Shown here piece by piece: positions 9,707-17,238 of a stretch of DNA of 64,000 bases. The notes under the pieces are model-generated. The model searched no databases and was not told the DNA's origin. It was given only the letters and a program-made list of their open reading frames with translations. Source of the stretch: Filimonas lacunae (GTDB taxonomy: Bacteria > Bacteroidota > Bacteroidia > Chitinophagales > Chitinophagaceae). Location: positions 3,782,001 through 3,846,000 of the forward strand of contig NZ_AP017422.1 of the NCBI RefSeq assembly GCF_002355595.1, given 5' to 3'. The translations under genes and the position numbers were made by a program. Position 1 is the first letter of the stretch. The number at the start of each line of letters is the position of its first letter.

Positions 9707-10534
9707 TTACCTGTTTCTAAATGCAGTAGCTGTCATTCCGGTATGCTTTTTAAAAAAACGGGAAAAATAAGCGTGATCGTCATACCCTAATTCATACGCC
9801 ACCTGCTTTACATCCAGCGTGGTGTAATGCAATAACCGTTTGGCTTCCAGTAAAATGCTCTCCTGAATCCAATAACTGGCCGGGAAGCCGGTTATTTCTT
9901 TCACCACCTCATTCAGGTATAATGGTGTAAGGTTTAGCAGGGCAGAATAATCTTTTACCAGCTTCTTTTCTTTATAATGCGCTATCACCAACTGTTTAAA
10001 CCGCAGCACAGTATGGTATTTCTGACTACCAATTAAACCTACCGCCTGGTGCGCCTGTGCAATACCTGATGCCACCAGTCCGGCCAGCACATCAACCAGG
10101 GAATGACAAATAGTTTTCCGAAGCAAGGTAGCATCCTCATTCCTGGCATCAATTAATAAAGGAGTGATAGTGAAAGCAGCATGATTTTTTGGAACAGCAA
10201 CTACCTGCTGTATGTGTTGGTAAGTACTAAGTATTTCACGGTATTGCGCCGATATGCGTTCAGGAGTTACAAAAACCAGCCAGCCCACGCTGTTGGTATG
10301 ACGTACATAGCGATGCACCTGACCCGGCGCTACATAACCTAAAGAGGTGCCCGACAGTTTCACTTCATTAAAATCCAACTCCCACACACAACTACCCTTC
10401 TGTTGAATCATAAACATATAATGGTCATCCCGGTGCGGCAACTGCACACACTCCGACTGCTCGCCAAGGGGCGCTACGTCTACCCCCGTATTTTTCAGCT
10501 CATCCCTATGTATAGCTATTGCCTGCTTCTTCAT
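9707..10534 (-). CDS. AraC-family transcriptional regulator
   Basis: A 275-aa protein with an N-terminal cupin-like sensor (about 1-150, e.g. YMFMIQQKGSCVWELDF, GYVAPGQVHRYVRH) and a C-terminal double HTH. The second HTH has the family signature VAYELGYDDHAYFSRFFKKHTGMTA split around residues 244-270. It lies 101 nt upstream of, and co-oriented with, the MFS transporter, and likely controls it in response to a small ligand. A strong hairpin (10560-10584) lies just before its start. Confidence 0.92.
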   Translation of the reverse strand: MKKQAIAIHRDELKNTGVDVAPLGEQSECVQLPHRDDHYMFMIQQKGSCVWELDFNEVKLSGTSLGYVAPGQVHRYVRHTNSVGWLVFVTPERISAQYREILSTYQHIQQVVAVPKNHAAFTITPLLIDARNEDATLLRKTICHSLVDVLAGLVASGIAQAHQAVGLIGSQKYHTVLRFKQLVIAHYKEKKLVKDYSALLNLTPLYLNEVVKEITGFPASYWIQESILLEAKRLLHYTTLDVKQVAYELGYDDHAYFSRFFKKHTGMTATAFRNR

Positions 10535-10559
10535 ACCGTATTATGACTGTAAAAATAAG

Positions 10560-10584
10560 AAAAGCCGGCTCTGGTCCGGCTTTT
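10560..10584 (-). terminator. Intrinsic terminator
   Basis: AAAAGCCGG, seven-base loop, CCGGCTTTT, followed on the minus strand by CTTATTTTTAC. It insulates the AraC gene from minus-strand transcription arriving from the right and directly follows the ORF remnant at 10608. Confidence 0.65.
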
Positions 10585-10607
10585 CACTTTTTGCTACCAG
10601 TACTATA

Positions 10608-10740
10608 TTATGGTACAATCACTTTAACGGGGAAGGTTACTGCGGCATCAGTAGAAGATTTGGTATCAGAAACCAGGTCACTCTCCAGCTTGCCACCATT
10701 TGGATAATGTTGCAAATAAATAAAACAGCCAGGAGTACAA
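10608..10740 (-). pseudogene. Possible C-terminal gene remnant
   Basis: On the minus strand a stretch of about 44 codons reads ...YLQHYPNGGKLESDL...AAVTFPVKVIVP then TAA, and is followed by an intrinsic terminator. The frame stays open upstream through the terminator hairpin of the next gene but has no ATG. The composition and the terminator suggest the tail of a degraded secreted or beta-rich protein. It may equally be a chance open frame; similarity search would decide. Confidence 0.25.
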
Positions 10741-10745
10741 AAAAA

Positions 10746-10776
10746 TATCCCTCCGTGGCAATGCCAGGGAGGGATA
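10746..10776 (-). terminator. Strong intrinsic terminator of the 86-aa membrane protein gene
   Basis: TATCCCTCC-g-TGGCA ... TGCCA-g-GGAGGGATA forms a 14-pair stem with a tiny loop. On the minus strand it is followed by seven T residues. It lies about 60 nt after the stop of the membrane protein gene, supporting that small gene as real. Confidence 0.75.
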
Positions 10777-10836
10777 ATACTATTTCTAATCTGGCCAACT
10801 GTTGCTATACAGGCTGCCGGGTAGTTGAATAACGGA

Positions 10837-11097
10837 TTAAGCCTTTTTCTCAGCGTATTTAATCATCATGATACGGTAATACAAGCGTATCACCTGCCCC
10901 AGCACAATCGCCAGCAACAGGAAAAATATATACGTCATACCTGTATTGGAAAAAGCCACATGCGCCACAGAAGTTCCATAAGCATAGGCAGCCCATGCAA
11001 ATGCCGCAATAGCTACCAAAAGGCCAATCTGCTTTATCTCCGTATAATAGAAATTCTTTTTCAGCTTATTAAAAAGCAATTGGAATAAATATTTCAT
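10837..11097 (-). CDS. Small two-helix membrane protein, function unknown
   Basis: An 86-aa basic protein with two predicted membrane helices (about 24-45, IGLLVAIAAFAWAAYAYG, and about 50-72, MTYIFFLLLAIVLGQVIRLYY) and charged ends (MKYLFQLLFNKLKKNFYY; MIKYAEKKA). It stands alone, with its own terminator about 60 nt downstream. I do not recognise the family. The ORF of 71 codons that overlaps its start (11069-11284, same strand) looks non-coding. Confidence 0.65.
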   Translation of the reverse strand: MKYLFQLLFNKLKKNFYYTEIKQIGLLVAIAAFAWAAYAYGTSVAHVAFSNTGMTYIFFLLLAIVLGQVIRLYYRIMMIKYAEKKA

Positions 11098-11393
11098 GAT
11101 ATGCTGTGTTTATGGATGAATGAATATCTATCAGCCCAAATACGCCTGTAGGCTTTCTAAACAAATCCGGACTTCCGGAAGCGAAGGTAATCAACAATTT
11201 CACTTTTGAAAAACGATATATTACAGCACTTGTACGCTCTTTGTGGAATAACCTGCTTTGGAAAGCATTATACAAGTAAAACAATTATTGGATAAGGGGT
11301 CAATAAAACATTAATTGCGACAGTCAACCTCTTCCTTCTATGCAAATTGAGTCAATATTTGCGATTTTGGCACTTTAGTTTTTCTCCACAAGG
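11098..11393. other. Intergenic region upstream of the repeat ORF
   Basis: About 300 bases without a convincing gene. It must hold the promoter of the leftward membrane protein gene. On the minus strand, TTTG and TATTTGG lie 19 nt apart near 11130-11165, a partial match to the Bacteroidota promoter. The right part (about 11285-11390) is AT-rich and holds AATATTTG-like boxes that could serve the rightward repeat ORF. Nothing else seen. Confidence 0.4.
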
Positions 11394-11852
11394 TTGGTCC
11401 ATCACTCCCGGGAGTTGCCTGGGCATTCCAGACAACTCTCTGAAATGGCCAGAAGGTTGTGGCATCCTTCCAGAGAACTCCCTGATTTGTCCAGAGAGTT
11501 ACCTGGGCATTCCAGACAACTCTCCGAAATGCCCGGAAGGTTGTGGCATCCTTCCGGGGAGTTCCCTGATTTGTACAGGGAGTTCCCTGACCATTCCAGG
11601 GAGTTCCCTGAAATGGCCAGAAGGTTGGAAATTTTGCCCAATAAGTTGTGGCTACAAATGCAGGAACTCTCCGAAGAAGAGCAAAAGTTCCTGGAAAAGT
11701 ACAGAGAACTCTCCGGAGCAGTGCTAAAATTCTCTGAAGTGATGCAGGTACTTGTGGGAAGCATCAGGGTACTCCTTGCTTATTTGCCGGAGAATATGGA
11801 AGAAAGGAAAGAACTGATGGAAAGGGTTCACCAACTTGTGCAAACAATCTAA
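11394..11852 (+). CDS. Heptad-repeat (leucine-rich, coiled-coil-like) protein of unknown function
   Basis: From the TTG at 11394 the frame gives 152 aa; the first ATG is at 11445 and an in-frame TAG lies just upstream, so the start is uncertain. From residue 5 to the end the protein parses into 21 consecutive heptads with L or F at the fourth position in nearly all: SRELPGH, SRQLSEM, ARRLWHP, SRELPDL, repeated, then grading into MQELSEE, EQKFLEK, YRELSGA and so on. The first half is proline- and arginine-rich; the second half is an ordinary amphipathic coiled coil. DNA period is 84 bp (4 x 21). All three frames on one strand and one on the other are open here, but only this frame keeps the pattern beyond the exact repeats. 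Confidence 0.5.
   Translation: MVHHSRELPGHSRQLSEMARRLWHPSRELPDLSRELPGHSRQLSEMPGRLWHPSGEFPDLYREFPDHSREFPEMARRLEILPNKLWLQMQELSEEEQKFLEKYRELSGAVLKFSEVMQVLVGSIRVLLAYLPENMEERKELMERVHQLVQTI
11418..11628 (+). repeat. 84-bp tandem repeat (about 2.5 copies) made of 21-bp sub-repeats
   Basis: Copies begin at 11418, 11502 and 11586, each opening CCTGGGCATTCCAGACAACT or a close variant (third copy CCTGACCATTCCAGGGAGTT). Period 84 keeps the reading frame. Within each unit short elements such as AGGGAGTTCCCT recur and are themselves near-palindromic. Third copy loses similarity after about 11628, though degenerate elements (GAACTCTCCG) continue to about 11720. Confidence 0.85.
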
Positions 11853-11935
11853 GTACTGGTGGATAGCATGCACAAACATTCTGAAGGAACGGGGAAGTAT
11901 TCAATCCTTTCTTACATTTGATTTGATAGTTTTTG

Positions 11936-12391
11936 CTATAAAGGCACCACCCTGTCTTCTTTTTTAGCTTTGTTATCCAGCATAGAACCTATAAACAATC
12001 CCAACCCGATTCCAATAGGGATGCCCAGCGCGATATTCTTTAAAGCAGCACCAATAGGCAAACCCAATCCTATGCCCATCGACATCCAAATAGCGAGATT
12101 AAAACCGGCTGGCACCAGTTTATATTTCTTACGGATATAAGCATCGTAACGGTTAATGTTTTGCGCATAGGGCTTTTTCCCTTCGGGTGTTGCAGGAAAA
12201 GTATTTACCACATTGCCCAGCAGGGTAATATATTCGGTATCAGTGGCAACTTCAGGCTTACCAGCTATCCTGGAAGCAGCACCCAGTACATAATTTACAC
12301 GGTATCGTTTCCTGGTTTTCTCATCCAGTGATTGTGCTTTTTGCTCTAACTGGGTCATTAGGTTGCGAATAGTATCAGCTGCAGTAGACAT
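11936..12391 (-). CDS. Hypothetical membrane-associated protein with glycine-rich C-terminus
   Basis: A 151-aa protein. The first 95 residues are soluble and helical (MSTAADTIRNLMTQLEQKAQSLDEKTRKRY). Residues about 98-140 are glycine-rich and hydrophobic (WMSMGIGLGLPIGAA, IALGIPIGIGLGLFIGSML), like a pair of glycine-zipper helices, then a charged tail. The gene is divergent from the PP-loop ATPase gene, with 93 nt between starts. I do not recognise a named family. Confidence 0.65.
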   Translation of the reverse strand: MSTAADTIRNLMTQLEQKAQSLDEKTRKRYRVNYVLGAASRIAGKPEVATDTEYITLLGNVVNTFPATPEGKKPYAQNINRYDAYIRKKYKLVPAGFNLAIWMSMGIGLGLPIGAALKNIALGIPIGIGLGLFIGSMLDNKAKKEDRVVPL

Positions 12392-12484
12392 ATCAATTTG
12401 CTTTGGTAGAAAAATGAAAGTTAAGGGTTTTATGATGAAACAACGATATTGCGCTTTAGAAACAGCAGCACGAACGACAAAAGA

Positions 12485-13192
12485 ATGAACAAAACATACA
12501 TGAATTGGAGCGGTGGCAAAGATTCTTCTTTATGCCTGTTACAAGTGTTACGGAACAAACAATACCACGTAGGCACACTGCTTACCAGTGTTAATGCCAC
12601 ACACGATCGCATCTCTATGCACGGCGTTCGCAGAAGCCTGCTTATGCAGCAGGCCCGGGCCATGAACCTTCCCCTGACCACTATTGAATTGCCGGAACAG
12701 CCTTCTATGGAAACATACGAAGCTATATTAATGGAGAAGATACACCAGCTGCAACACGATCGATATACACATGCTTTGTTTGGAGACATTTTCCTGGAAG
12801 ACTTAAAACAATACCGCGAAGCACAATTGGCCCGTGCAGGCATCACAGGCGTTTTTCCTTTATGGAAAAGAGATACACGCGAGTTGATGCAGGAGTTTAT
12901 ACAAGCAGGCTTCAAGGCCATAGTAGTTTGTGTGAACGAACAATACCTTGACAAAAACTTCTGTGGACGAATGATAGATGAATCATTTGTACGTGATCTG
13001 CCACCCCATGTGGATATATGTGGCGAAAACGGAGAATATCATTCTTTTGTATTTGACGGGCCATTGTTTATGCATCCAATAACCTGCACCCTTGGCGAAA
13101 CCGTATATCGCCAATACCCAGCCCCTGAATCAGACAATAATACCACCCAACAGTATGGCTTTTACTTTTGCGATCTTTTGCCAGCTGAATAA
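12485..13192 (+). CDS. PP-loop ATPase, diphthine-ammonia ligase (Dph6)-like
   Basis: 235 aa from the ATG at 12485; an upstream ATG (12449) adds 12 residues with no homology-like content. The PP-loop SGGKDS is at residues 9-14, the AMP-forming N-type ATPase signature. The second family region MEKIHQLQHDRYTHALFGDIFLEDLKQYRE and later CGENGEYHSFVFDGPLF match the MJ0570/Dph6 family. Archaeal and eukaryotic members amidate diphthine on EF2; bacteria lack diphthamide, so bacterial homologues have an unknown amidating or thiolating role. No partner genes are nearby. Confidence 0.88.
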   Translation: MNKTYMNWSGGKDSSLCLLQVLRNKQYHVGTLLTSVNATHDRISMHGVRRSLLMQQARAMNLPLTTIELPEQPSMETYEAILMEKIHQLQHDRYTHALFGDIFLEDLKQYREAQLARAGITGVFPLWKRDTRELMQEFIQAGFKAIVVCVNEQYLDKNFCGRMIDESFVRDLPPHVDICGENGEYHSFVFDGPLFMHPITCTLGETVYRQYPAPESDNNTTQQYGFYFCDLLPAE

Positions 13193-13258
13193 ACATTAAG
13201 GTTTGTAGTAGCGAACGGTGAAATTGAAAGTATTTATCGCTGGTAAATCCATCCGACC

Positions 13259-14098
13259 CTAACGCTTTTTATACTGCTTAAATAACCATTGCGGCACCTG
13301 GTTAGATAACAATAGCGGAATGGTAATCACATTGTGATCCAGCTGGGTATAAGTAGTAAAAAGCAACTGCCTGTTGTGTGGCATGGCTTCAAATAGCTGC
13401 CGGCTTCCGATGTATGGATTTTCATCGTCCTTTTGTCCATGAATTAACCATACAGGCTTAGTGCTAACAGCCGCAATATTAGAAAAATCAGGTACTGCCG
13501 CTACCGACACCATGGCTGCAAATAGTTCAGGCGCCAGGCTCATCAGGTTTTGCGCCGTAGAGCCCCCCATTGAATAGCCAACCAGGTAAATACGGGCGGG
13601 GTCAATATCTTTATATTCCTCCTGCACCTGTTTTATCAGTGCCAGTAACAACCATACATCTGAAGAAGGTATAGATACTAATGTATGACGCAAACTATCC
13701 TCCTGGTAGTTAGAAGAACGGGTAGTAAACTGCGGAGCCAGCACGTAAGCTTTATACTTCCACCTGATATCATCCCGTAACCATATACGGGCCATAGGCT
13801 CCAGCTGTTTTTCATTATCATCCCCTATCCGGGAAGAATTATGAAGCGTGATAATAAGCGGATATTTATTGTTAGCAGCTACATCAACAGGCGTCAAAAG
13901 CCGGTAGTGGAGCAAACTATCGTTCTGATAATAGGTTTGCTTTATATAGTCAGTGGCTGGTAAACTGTTTAAAGCGCTTCGGGTGCGGGCAGCTGTAAGG
14001 CTATCAGGCAAAGTGTTATCAATAGTAGTTCGCTGGGCCCAACCACTAAGGGAGAATATCATTGCTACAAACAATAAACAACTGTGTAAGGCTTTCAT
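13259..14098 (-). CDS. Secreted alpha/beta hydrolase (PHB depolymerase/esterase-like)
   Basis: A 279-aa protein with a cleavable signal peptide ending SGWAQ (residue 22). The nucleophile elbow is GYSMGG with Ser176. The acid is likely Asp224 or Asp225 (LIHGQKDDENP) and the base His255 (TQLDHNVI), giving a complete triad. The region LIITLHNSSRIGDDN supplies the oxyanion strand. This layout is that of prolyl-oligopeptidase/phospholipase-carboxylesterase-type hydrolases of Bacteroidota. Substrate unknown. It is divergent from the TetR gene. Confidence 0.85.
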   Translation of the reverse strand: MKALHSCLLFVAMIFSLSGWAQRTTIDNTLPDSLTAARTRSALNSLPATDYIKQTYYQNDSLLHYRLLTPVDVAANNKYPLIITLHNSSRIGDDNEKQLEPMARIWLRDDIRWKYKAYVLAPQFTTRSSNYQEDSLRHTLVSIPSSDVWLLLALIKQVQEEYKDIDPARIYLVGYSMGGSTAQNLMSLAPELFAAMVSVAAVPDFSNIAAVSTKPVWLIHGQKDDENPYIGSRQLFEAMPHNRQLLFTTYTQLDHNVITIPLLLSNQVPQWLFKQYKKR

Positions 14099-14183
14099 AC
14101 GATTATAGTATTGAGTAGAAGCGGAAAGATAAGTGTTTTTAGTGTGCCCCCGGTTTACAAGGCATTTTTCGTTACTTTGCCAT

Positions 14184-14199
14184 ACATACCAGGTAGTAT
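14184..14199. promoter_or_regulatory. Candidate TetR operator O1
   Basis: ACATACCAGGTAGTAT ends 3 nt before the tetR ATG. It matches, at all but two central bases, the site upstream of the next operon (14809-14826). A -7-like TTACTTTG lies just upstream (14172-14179), so binding here would block transcription of the regulator's own gene. Confidence 0.55.
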
Positions 14200-14202
14200 T
14201 TT

Positions 14203-14793
14203 ATGAAAAAGTCAGAGGCTACACGATTCATGATTTTACAAAAGGCATTTGAGCTGATCTATTTAAAAGGCTATAAATCCACCAGTATTGACGACATAAT
14301 AGCCACCACGCAGGTAACCAAGGGAGCTTTCTTTTATCACTTTAAAAGTAAAGACGAAATGGGGCTGGCCATTATCAATGAAATCATGACTCCCACCCTC
14401 ACCAGCAGCTTTATAGAGCCTTTACAAAAAGAAGCGAATCCATTAGACGCCATTTACAAACTAATGTATCACCTGCTGATAAAAAATGATTTTTTAAAAG
14501 TAGAGTTTGGTTGCCCCGCCGCCAACTTCACACAGGAAATGACGCCCTGGAACGAAGAGTTTAGCAAAGCACTGGACAAGCTCACCAAAGAATGGACAAA
14601 GGTAATGGTAGACGTTATTGAAAAAGGGAAGAAAGACGGATTCATCAGGGCCGATGTCAACGCAAAACAAGTCACCTCTTTTGTAATGTCGGGCTACTGG
14701 GGTATCCGGAATTTTGGAAAACTGGAAAACAATAAAAGCGTTTACCAGCCTTATTTGAAAGAATTAAAAAACTACCTGCGCAGCCTGCAATAA
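14203..14793 (+). CDS. TetR/AcrR-family transcriptional repressor
   Basis: A 196-aa protein. The N-terminal HTH (about 8-55) has the family signature GYKSTSIDDIIATTQVTKG followed by AFFYHFKSKDEM. The C-terminal ligand domain matches the TetR_C-type helices (EFGCPAANFTQEM...WNEEFSKALDKL). The near-identical palindromic sites before its own start and before the following gene indicate it represses itself and the downstream membrane/rhodanese block. Ligand unknown. Confidence 0.93.
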   Translation: MKKSEATRFMILQKAFELIYLKGYKSTSIDDIIATTQVTKGAFFYHFKSKDEMGLAIINEIMTPTLTSSFIEPLQKEANPLDAIYKLMYHLLIKNDFLKVEFGCPAANFTQEMTPWNEEFSKALDKLTKEWTKVMVDVIEKGKKDGFIRADVNAKQVTSFVMSGYWGIRNFGKLENNKSVYQPYLKELKNYLRSLQ

Positions 14794-14808
14794 TTTTTTT
14801 CACCAAAA

Positions 14809-14826
14809 ACATACCAATTAGTATGT
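14809..14826. promoter_or_regulatory. Candidate TetR operator O2
   Basis: ACATACCAATTAGTATGT has inverted half-sites ACATACC and AGTATGT (one mismatch in symmetry). It lies 38 nt upstream of the next gene start and just before a -7-like box TACTTTTA (about 14834). It shares ACATACCA..TAGTAT with O1. Confidence 0.6.
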
Positions 14827-14863
14827 AATTATTTTACTTTTACATTGCAGAAGTAAAATAACA

Positions 14864-15322
14864 ATGTATCAACTACTCACTTTTCTCCACTCATTTGTTC
14901 GATGGCTGGTGGTAATAAGCCTGGCATATGCAGTGTACAGAGCCTTCAAAGGCTATATCCGAAAAGCTGCTTTTACTAAAACAGACAACCTGGTACGGCA
15001 CTGGACTGCCACCATTGCCCATATTCAATTAGTAATAGGCATGCTTCTGTATTTTCGCAGTCCGGCCATTCAATATTTCCGGTCGCATTTCCACGAAGCG
15101 GTACGAATTACAGACATAGCCTTCTTTGGCATATATCATGCAGGCTGCATGCTACTCGCTATTGTTATTATCACTATAGGATCAGCATTGGCCAAGCGAA
15201 AAAAAGACGATAAACAGCAATTCAAAACCTTGCTTACCTGGTATGCTATAGCACTGGCAATCATTTTCATAGCCATTCCCTGGCCTTTTTCCCCCTTTGC
15301 CAGCCGCCCCTACTTCAGATAA
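14864..15322 (+). CDS. Four-helix integral membrane protein (cytochrome b561-like topology)
   Basis: A 152-aa membrane protein with four predicted helices: about 7-28, 45-64, 83-108 and 121-143. Histidines sit at or near helix ends (FLHSFVRW, RHWTATIAHIQ, YHAGCML), reminiscent of heme-binding membrane proteins, though no heme ligation can be proved. It is the first gene of the presumed TetR-controlled block: the next gene starts 13 nt after it. Homologues in Bacteroidota are usually listed as hypothetical membrane proteins. Confidence 0.75.
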   Translation: MYQLLTFLHSFVRWLVVISLAYAVYRAFKGYIRKAAFTKTDNLVRHWTATIAHIQLVIGMLLYFRSPAIQYFRSHFHEAVRITDIAFFGIYHAGCMLLAIVIITIGSALAKRKKDDKQQFKTLLTWYAIALAIIFIAIPWPFSPFASRPYFR

Positions 15323-15335
15323 AACCCCTATTCAT

Positions 15336-15647
15336 ATGCTTCAATTATTTAGCACAAAAATTGGCAGGCTACGTATTATTGGTATACTGGAAGGTATTTC
15401 ATTACTGACACTGTTGTTTGTTGCCATGCCCATGAAATACCTGTTACACAATCCGGATGCTACGCGAGTACTGGGTGCTGTTCACGGCGCTATTTTCCTG
15501 CTGTTTGTATTCAACACACTCAGCGTAGGCGTTGAGCAAAACTGGAAATTTAAAACCACCACCTGGAAGGTGCTGATAGCCTGCATTATTCCCTTCGGCA
15601 CTTTTTATATAGACAAACACATTTTAAGTAAACTGGAACAGCAATAA
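15336..15647 (+). CDS. DUF3817-family membrane protein
   Basis: 103 aa from the ATG at 15336 (an upstream TTG start would overlap the previous gene). It starts RLRIIGILEGISLLTLLFVAMPMKYL, the hallmark of DUF3817, followed by AVHGAIFLLFVFNTL and a third helix VLIACIIPFGTFYID. Function of the family is unknown. Its stop overlaps the next start by one base (TAATG), a sign of translational coupling with the rhodanese gene. Confidence 0.82.
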   Translation: MLQLFSTKIGRLRIIGILEGISLLTLLFVAMPMKYLLHNPDATRVLGAVHGAIFLLFVFNTLSVGVEQNWKFKTTTWKVLIACIIPFGTFYIDKHILSKLEQQ

Positions 15648-16009
15648 TGAAAACAGCCATAATAATAACAGGCATACTGCTGCTGGTGTATATATCCTAC
15701 CGCGCCTATCGTATTGCCACACTGGATAAGGGACTGAACAGCTTACTGGCCAAAGGCGCAATTATCCTGGACGTAAGAACAGAACAGGAATACAAAACAG
15801 GTCATATCAACGGATCGCTGAACATTTCACTTGGCACTTTACGGGAAAGATATGTAGAACTCGATTCCGGAAAAACATATATCACCTGCTGCAGTCATGG
15901 GTTAAGAAGTGTAAAAGCAGAAAATATTTTAAAAGAAAGAGGATTTAAAAAAGTATACAACGGCGGCGCATGGAGCGATCTGGAAAAACTGATAAAAAAA
16001 GGCAATTAA
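15647..16009 (+). CDS. Membrane-anchored single-domain rhodanese
   Basis: A 120-aa protein with an N-terminal membrane helix (TAIIITGILLLVYISYRAY) and one rhodanese domain (about 34-118). It contains ILDVRTEQEYKTGHINGSLNI, and the active loop TCCSHGLRS holds the likely catalytic Cys82 (C-x-x-G-x-R). The family transfers sulfane sulfur via a persulfide; the anchor places it at the membrane. Co-translated with the DUF3817 gene. Confidence 0.9.
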   Translation: MKTAIIITGILLLVYISYRAYRIATLDKGLNSLLAKGAIILDVRTEQEYKTGHINGSLNISLGTLRERYVELDSGKTYITCCSHGLRSVKAENILKERGFKKVYNGGAWSDLEKLIKKGN

Positions 16010-16098
16010 AAGAACAACCATCCGGAAGCCGTTCTATAATAATACGATATATGGTCAGTATGTGATTTTGTTGTAAAATGCACCTCTCAACAACAACT

Positions 16099-16749
16099 AT
16101 GGCATTAAAAGTAATTATTACCGGGGCAACCGGAATGGTAGGCGAAGGCGTTTTGTTAGAATGCGTGCAAAACGACAACATTTCTGAAATACTGTTAGTA
16201 GGCCGCAAATCTTATGGCCAGTCACTTCCCAAAACACGGGAGTTGATAGTAAAAGACTTTTGGGAAATTGGTCACCATACAGATACTTTACAAGGCTATG
16301 ATGCCTGCTTTTATTGTGCCGGCGTTAGCGCCATGGGCAAGAATGAAGCGGACTATACCTACATCACTTACGATACCACTTTATACTTTGCCAAAACGCT
16401 GGCAACCCTCAACTCCAATATGGTGTTCACCTTCGTTACCGGCTGGGGAACCGATAGCACCGAAAAAGGAAAAAGTATGTGGGCTCGTGTAAAGGGCAAA
16501 ACGGAGAATGATTTAATGCAATTACCTTTCAAAGGCCAGTATAACTTCAGGCCCGCTGGCATGAAACCTGTAAAAGGCCAGAAAAACGTTCGCTGGTTCT
16601 TTAAGCCATTGATCAGTATCTTTTCGCTGATAGCACCTTCCGGGATGCTGAGTCTGCATGAAGTAGGGAAAGCAATGATCAATGCAGTGTTAAAGGGTTA
16701 TCCCAAACAGGTATTAGAGGTTAAAGATATCCGGCAACTAGGGGCTTAA
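16099..16749 (+). CDS. NAD(P)-dependent epimerase/atypical short-chain dehydrogenase
   Basis: 216 aa from the ATG at 16099 (an ATG at 16078 would add seven residues; either is possible). The Rossmann motif TGATGMVGEG begins at residue 8, as in NAD(P)H-binding epimerase-like proteins. Later ARVKGKTENDLMQL and FRPAGMKPVKG match the atypical SDR group. It is 89 nt after the rhodanese, so it may belong to the same TetR-regulated transcript. Substrate unknown. Confidence 0.83.
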   Translation: MALKVIITGATGMVGEGVLLECVQNDNISEILLVGRKSYGQSLPKTRELIVKDFWEIGHHTDTLQGYDACFYCAGVSAMGKNEADYTYITYDTTLYFAKTLATLNSNMVFTFVTGWGTDSTEKGKSMWARVKGKTENDLMQLPFKGQYNFRPAGMKPVKGQKNVRWFFKPLISIFSLIAPSGMLSLHEVGKAMINAVLKGYPKQVLEVKDIRQLGA

Positions 16750-17238
16750 CAAAAGCCGCTTTCCTGCTTATATTCTGCTGTATTTATACTCATACAACGC
16801 CTTCCCCAATATCTGTAGCAGCAATAAACGTTTCAAGTTGTCTTTTTTAGATAAATAAGTAAGTATCGGGTATTTCTTTAAGATAATGGCCTTTAGCGTT
16901 AAGCTATTTTTCAGGAATAGTTAAGGTCACTGATACATACAAAATATCAACTATTAAAAAGCAGTTATAAGTAATCGGCACCTATTGCGGGTATCAGAAA
17001 GCGTACTACTTTCACATTGCAAAGCGCAATAAGCAGCTAAGTAAATAACAAAAAAGATTACACTACCTTATTATAAACTAGGTGTTTTTCATAGGTTAGC
17101 AAACGGCCCGCTTTGTCTAAAGCCAGGGCCTATTTTTTAAAAACTTTTCCCTCCGCCTAATCGGTTTTATCAATAGATGTTATAGAAAAATACCGTTTAC
17201 CCATATTCTCCTTGTGCCGGACCTTTGCTGTACCAATT
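16750..17238. other. Intergenic region, no gene seen
   Basis: About 490 bases, AT-rich, with stops in all frames and no clear hairpin terminator or promoter match. It precedes the MFS gene, whose promoter should lie here. Confidence 0.5.

Noticed and set aside
11069..11284. 71-codon minus-strand ORF overlapping the start of the 86-aa membrane protein gene
   Set aside because: No motif, overlaps the start of a better supported gene, composition unlike a protein.
11347..11764. Two further open frames over the heptad repeat region (126 aa plus, 120 aa minus)
   Set aside because: Long only because the tandem repeat lacks stops in several frames; only the 152-aa frame keeps the heptad pattern beyond the repeats.
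12449..12484. Upstream start (12449) for the PP-loop ATPase
   Set aside because: Added residues have no family match; the ATG at 12485 begins right before the core strand.
16750..17238. Possible small RNA or gene in the 490-bp gap
   Set aside because: No promoter-terminator pair, no ORF with a plausible start, no stable hairpin found by eye.
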